In this document: positions 61,692-64,000 of the stretch, one piece after another
Position numbering within the stretch: the stretch's first letter is position 1
Layout of the letters: each line of letters starts with the position of its first letter
Assembly (NCBI GenBank): GCA_965203835.1
Contig: OZ241919.1
Span: 4,278,001-4,342,000, forward strand
DNA: 64,000 bases
From: CBDCFV01 sp965203835
Lineage (GTDB): Bacteria > Chloroflexota > Dehalococcoidia > Lucifugimonadales > UBA3495
Reading direction: 5' to 3'
The notes under the pieces: generated by a model
The model's database searches: none
What the model was told of the DNA's origin: nothing
The model's input: the letters and a program-made list of their open reading frames with translations, nothing else
Translations under genes and position numbers: made by a program

Positions 61692-61719
61692 ATTATAACC
61701 ATTGTTTCTCGAAATTCAA
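61692..61719 (-). promoter_or_regulatory. Promoter of the zinc-ribbon gene
   Basis: On the minus strand, TTGAAT (61719-61714), a 16-base spacer and a perfect TATAAT (61697-61692). The leader to the GTG at 61566 would be about 120 bases, long for this window. Confidence 0.55.
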
Positions 61720-61750
61720 CCTTTTATCGAGTCTGAATGGACTTTCGTTG

Positions 61751-62887
61751 TCAGGCAGACCCAGGAGCGCCGCCCGGCGTGTCTTCCTGCACCAGGAAGC
61801 ATGAAGAAGCCTTGAACACAGCCCACAAGTACTGTCCTGTCTCTATATCCATTTCACTCAACGCAGCCCCGGTTACTTGGGCGCGCAAGGGCACGCCGCA
61901 CTCCAACGTCACTTCGAATCCCGGAGGGCGGGGTTGCAGGTCGGTGACAATGCCTCGGAGTCGGTTACGGGCTGAGATCCCGACCGGTTCCTGCTTGGAC
62001 AGGATTATATCGGACGACCGGACGCCTACGGTGACCAAGCTTTTTCCGTCCGGGCTGGAGCCTTCATCGGACGCGACGTCGCCAAGGGGCGCCTCCAGCC
62101 TGATGCCCATTCCGACGCAGACCATGGTGCCGTCTACCGGATTCCGGCTGTCTATCTCCAACCTGAAGAGGTTCTCTACGCCAACCATTCGGGCCACCTG
62201 TCCCCGGCCCGGCTGTCCAAGGACCTGAAAGGGCTCTCCCCGTTCAATTACCTGGCCCCGGTCAAACACCAGCGCCGAGTGCCCCAGCGCCAATGCCTCT
62301 TCCTTATCATGGGTCACGAGCAGCACCGGGATGGGCGATGTGGCGAGCATGGAGCGCAGTTCTTCGCGCAGGGTCCGGCGCAACTCCGCGTCGAGCGACG
62401 CGAACGGCTCGTCCAGCAGCAGCAATTCCGGCTCGGACGCCAGGGCCCTGGCGAATGCGACCCTTTGCTGCTCGCCCCCGGAAAGCTGCCAGACCCGCCG
62501 CTGTTCCAATCCGTCAAGCCGGAATAGTTCGATCAACCTGCCGACCCGTTCGTCGCGCGGGACGGCGGATTTTTTCGGTGCGCCGTAAGCTATGTTTCTC
62601 GCCACGGTCAGGTGGGGGAACAGGTGGTATCGCTGGGTCAGGTAGCCCACCCTCCGCCGGTGGGCGGGGACCCAAACACCTTCTGCGCTGTCGTAGACTG
62701 TCCGCCCGCCGATTTCTACACGGCCATGTTCGGGCCGGACCAGACCCGCGATGGCGCGCAGGGTGGTCGTCTTTCCGGCGCCGGACGGTCCGAAAAGCAC
62801 CAGGACTTCACCCTGTGCGACTTGCCAGTCGACTTCCAGGGAGAACCCGCCCCGACGCGATTGCAACCAACCCCTGCTCACAGCCAT
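61751..62887 (-). CDS. modC: Molybdate ABC transporter ATPase
   Basis: A 378-residue ABC ATPase. Walker A GPSGAGKTTT, signature LSGGEQQRVAFARAL and Walker B LLLDEPFASLD are intact. The C-terminal 150 residues are a MOP/TOBE-like regulatory domain, in keeping with ModC. ATG 62887 was chosen over an upstream start that would overlap modB. It is the last gene of the modA-modB-modC operon. Tungstate or sulfate are alternative substrates. Confidence 0.88.
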   Translation of the reverse strand: MAVSRGWLQSRRGGFSLEVDWQVAQGEVLVLFGPSGAGKTTTLRAIAGLVRPEHGRVEIGGRTVYDSAEGVWVPAHRRRVGYLTQRYHLFPHLTVARNIAYGAPKKSAVPRDERVGRLIELFRLDGLEQRRVWQLSGGEQQRVAFARALASEPELLLLDEPFASLDAELRRTLREELRSMLATSPIPVLLVTHDKEEALALGHSALVFDRGQVIERGEPFQVLGQPGRGQVARMVGVENLFRLEIDSRNPVDGTMVCVGMGIRLEAPLGDVASDEGSSPDGKSLVTVGVRSSDIILSKQEPVGISARNRLRGIVTDLQPRPPGFEVTLECGVPLRAQVTGAALSEMDIETGQYLWAVFKASSCFLVQEDTPGGAPGSA

Positions 62888-62915
62888 CGTTTGTGCCCGG
62901 TAGCGGCCATTGTCC

Positions 62916-63746
62916 TCACATCCGGTCCTGCCAATGCCGCCGGGCAAGTAGACCTACGCCGGCCAACAGGACTATCGAGACGCAAAGCAGCAGCACCGAC
63001 AGCGCAAGGGCGGTATCCAGGCTAGTTTCCATTGCGGTCATAATGGCCAAGGGCATCGTCTGTGTTTTGCCCATGAAATTGCCGGCGAACATGATGGTGG
63101 CTCCGAATTCCGACAGAGCCCGCGCCCAAGCCAAGGCAAATCCGGTGAGGATGGAAGGACTGGCCAAAGGCAAGGTCAGTTGCCAGAAGGTTCTCCACGG
63201 GGAGACCCCAAGGGTCTGGGAAATGTCTTCATACTCGGTAGCCACCGATTGGAACCCCAGCTTGGCCGACCTGATATAGAAAGGAGCGGCCACAAACACT
63301 TGGGCGAATACCACGGCTATGGAGGTGAAAGGCAGGCTGACGCCCAATTCGGCCAGCGGCGGTCCCAATATCCCGTTCCTCCCGAATGCCATGAGCATGG
63401 CTACACCGGCAACCACCGGAGGCAGGACGATGGGCAACTCGACGAGGCTGTCCAAGGCCCTGAGGAAAATAGAGGTGTTCTTGGCAAGCAGGTAGGCGAA
63501 AGGGGTGCCGATCAAAAGGACGAACCCCATGCTTATGATGCTGGTGCCTAGCGAGAGCTTCAATGCGGTCAACGCCACATCACTTGACAGGCTGGAGAGA
63601 AACCCGTCCTGACCGGCGGCGCGAATCAGCAGCGCCAACACGGGAAATCCTATAAACAGCAAGTAAAGGACCGTGGCGGGTGCGCCAAAGACGTTGCCAA
63701 TTGAGGGCAGGGAGCGTCCACCGTCCTTTGCCCACGGCCAGGTCAT
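62916..63746 (-). CDS. modB: Molybdate ABC transporter permease
   Basis: A 276-residue permease with five or six membrane helices. TPFAYLLAKN near the middle and the EAA loop EYEDISQTLGVSPWRTFWQL are typical of ModB, and RALSEFGATIMFAGNF at the end of the core is diagnostic of molybdate, tungstate and sulfate permeases. It overlaps modA by four bases, an ATGA-type junction. Confidence 0.92.
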   Translation of the reverse strand: MTWPWAKDGGRSLPSIGNVFGAPATVLYLLFIGFPVLALLIRAAGQDGFLSSLSSDVALTALKLSLGTSIISMGFVLLIGTPFAYLLAKNTSIFLRALDSLVELPIVLPPVVAGVAMLMAFGRNGILGPPLAELGVSLPFTSIAVVFAQVFVAAPFYIRSAKLGFQSVATEYEDISQTLGVSPWRTFWQLTLPLASPSILTGFALAWARALSEFGATIMFAGNFMGKTQTMPLAIMTAMETSLDTALALSVLLLCVSIVLLAGVGLLARRHWQDRM

Positions 63747-64000
63747 GGTTGGACAACCTGCTTCGTCGGCTCGACACCAGTCTTCTCCGGCGCCGGCCCA
63801 AACCCGTGGCGTGCAAGGATGGCTTGGGCCGTCTCTTCTTGAGCGAACCGGATGAATGCGTCGGCTGACTCTGGGTTGCCAGCGTCCTTCAACGCGGCCG
63901 CGTAATAATCGGCGGCTACGTTTGCTCTGCTGGGGATTGGAATCGTCCGCACTTTCGCGGCTGCATATCCTGTGGTCGCATTGGTCATGTAAACCACTGC
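63743..64000 (-). CDS. modA: Molybdate ABC transporter substrate-binding protein, C-terminal part
   Basis: The C-terminal 85 or so residues of a type 2 periplasmic binding protein; the rest lies beyond the window. IPIPSRANVAADYYAAALKD and DAFIRFAQEETAQAILARHG are typical of the ModA C-terminal lobe, including the conserved GF near the end. Its identity is strengthened by modB and modC directly downstream. The frame is open to the right edge. Confidence 0.8.
   Translation of the reverse strand, partial: AVVYMTNATTGYAAAKVRTIPIPSRANVAADYYAAALKDAGNPESADAFIRFAQEETAQAILARHGFGPAPEKTGVEPTKQVVQP

Overview
The window looks like a chromosome segment of a Chloroflexota bacterium, most likely Dehalococcoidia or the SAR202 group. 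This is inferred from gene content: a complete deazaflavin F420 pathway, three F420-dependent luciferase-like (LLM) oxidoreductases, futalosine-type menaquinone genes, many TTG and GTG starts, and high G+C. I made no phylogenetic comparison. Genes are dense, mostly in short operons on both strands. There is no phage, insertion sequence or CRISPR array.

Layout: 0-7.4 kb holds a small PaREP1/HEPN-like gene, an LLM enzyme, an epimerase, folC, fabF, ruvB and a fused nucleotidyltransferase-HEPN gene. 7.5-13.6 kb is the F420 operon cofG-cofH-cofD-cofC followed by an LLM enzyme and fabI; cofE lies apart at 47.7 kb. 13.6-20.4 kb is housekeeping (zinc-ribbon/TPR membrane protein, FBP aldolase/phosphatase, aspS, a DUF255 thioredoxin-fold protein, family 5 uracil-DNA glycosylase). 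20.4-30 kb is catabolic in character (VOC, PanE-like, DUF35, SDR, carboxymuconolactone decarboxylase, ThDP enzyme, alkylsulfatase-like hydrolase, MetF). 30.2-32.6 kb has an MqnA-like gene and a secreted metallopeptidase. 32.6-35.1 kb is an accessory patch with a Swt1-type HEPN gene and a long gene-poor stretch. 35.1-41.7 kb has two orphan peptide permeases, tRNA-His, tRNA-Arg, an HpaB-like monooxygenase, an LLM enzyme and membrane proteins. 41.8-50.1 kb has two molybdenum-hydroxylase subunits, a MoaD-like protein, hisAH, a cobalamin adenosyltransferase, cofE and dinB. 50.3-54.6 kb ends in a thioredoxin/NHL gene. 54.6-61 kb is prmC, prfA and a quinone operon (ubiD, ubiA, ubiX, a retropepsin-like gene, ubiE). 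61.2-64 kb has a zinc-ribbon gene and modABC, with modA cut by the window end.

The most notable find is at 53152-54633. The thioredoxin/NHL gene has an in-frame TGA exactly where its family has the first cysteine of the CxxC motif, followed 25 nt later by a hairpin with the geometry of a bacterial SECIS element. I read it as a selenoprotein that ordinary gene calling would truncate. Other points: three dispersed paralogues of a PaREP1/HEPN-like family plus two further HEPN proteins; a MoaD-like protein whose terminal Gly-Gly is masked by two extra residues; a CofE without the reductase domain found in actinobacterial FbiB; molybdenum-hydroxylase small and medium subunits with no large subunit nearby; and a dRS3-like palindromic repeat in three places.

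How the genes fit together: F420 made by the cof genes would serve the LLM enzymes. The molybdate transporter, MoaD-like protein and hydroxylase subunits form a molybdenum theme. MqnA-like plus UbiD/UbiA/UbiX/UbiE suggests menaquinone synthesis by the futalosine route, with the middle steps elsewhere in the genome.
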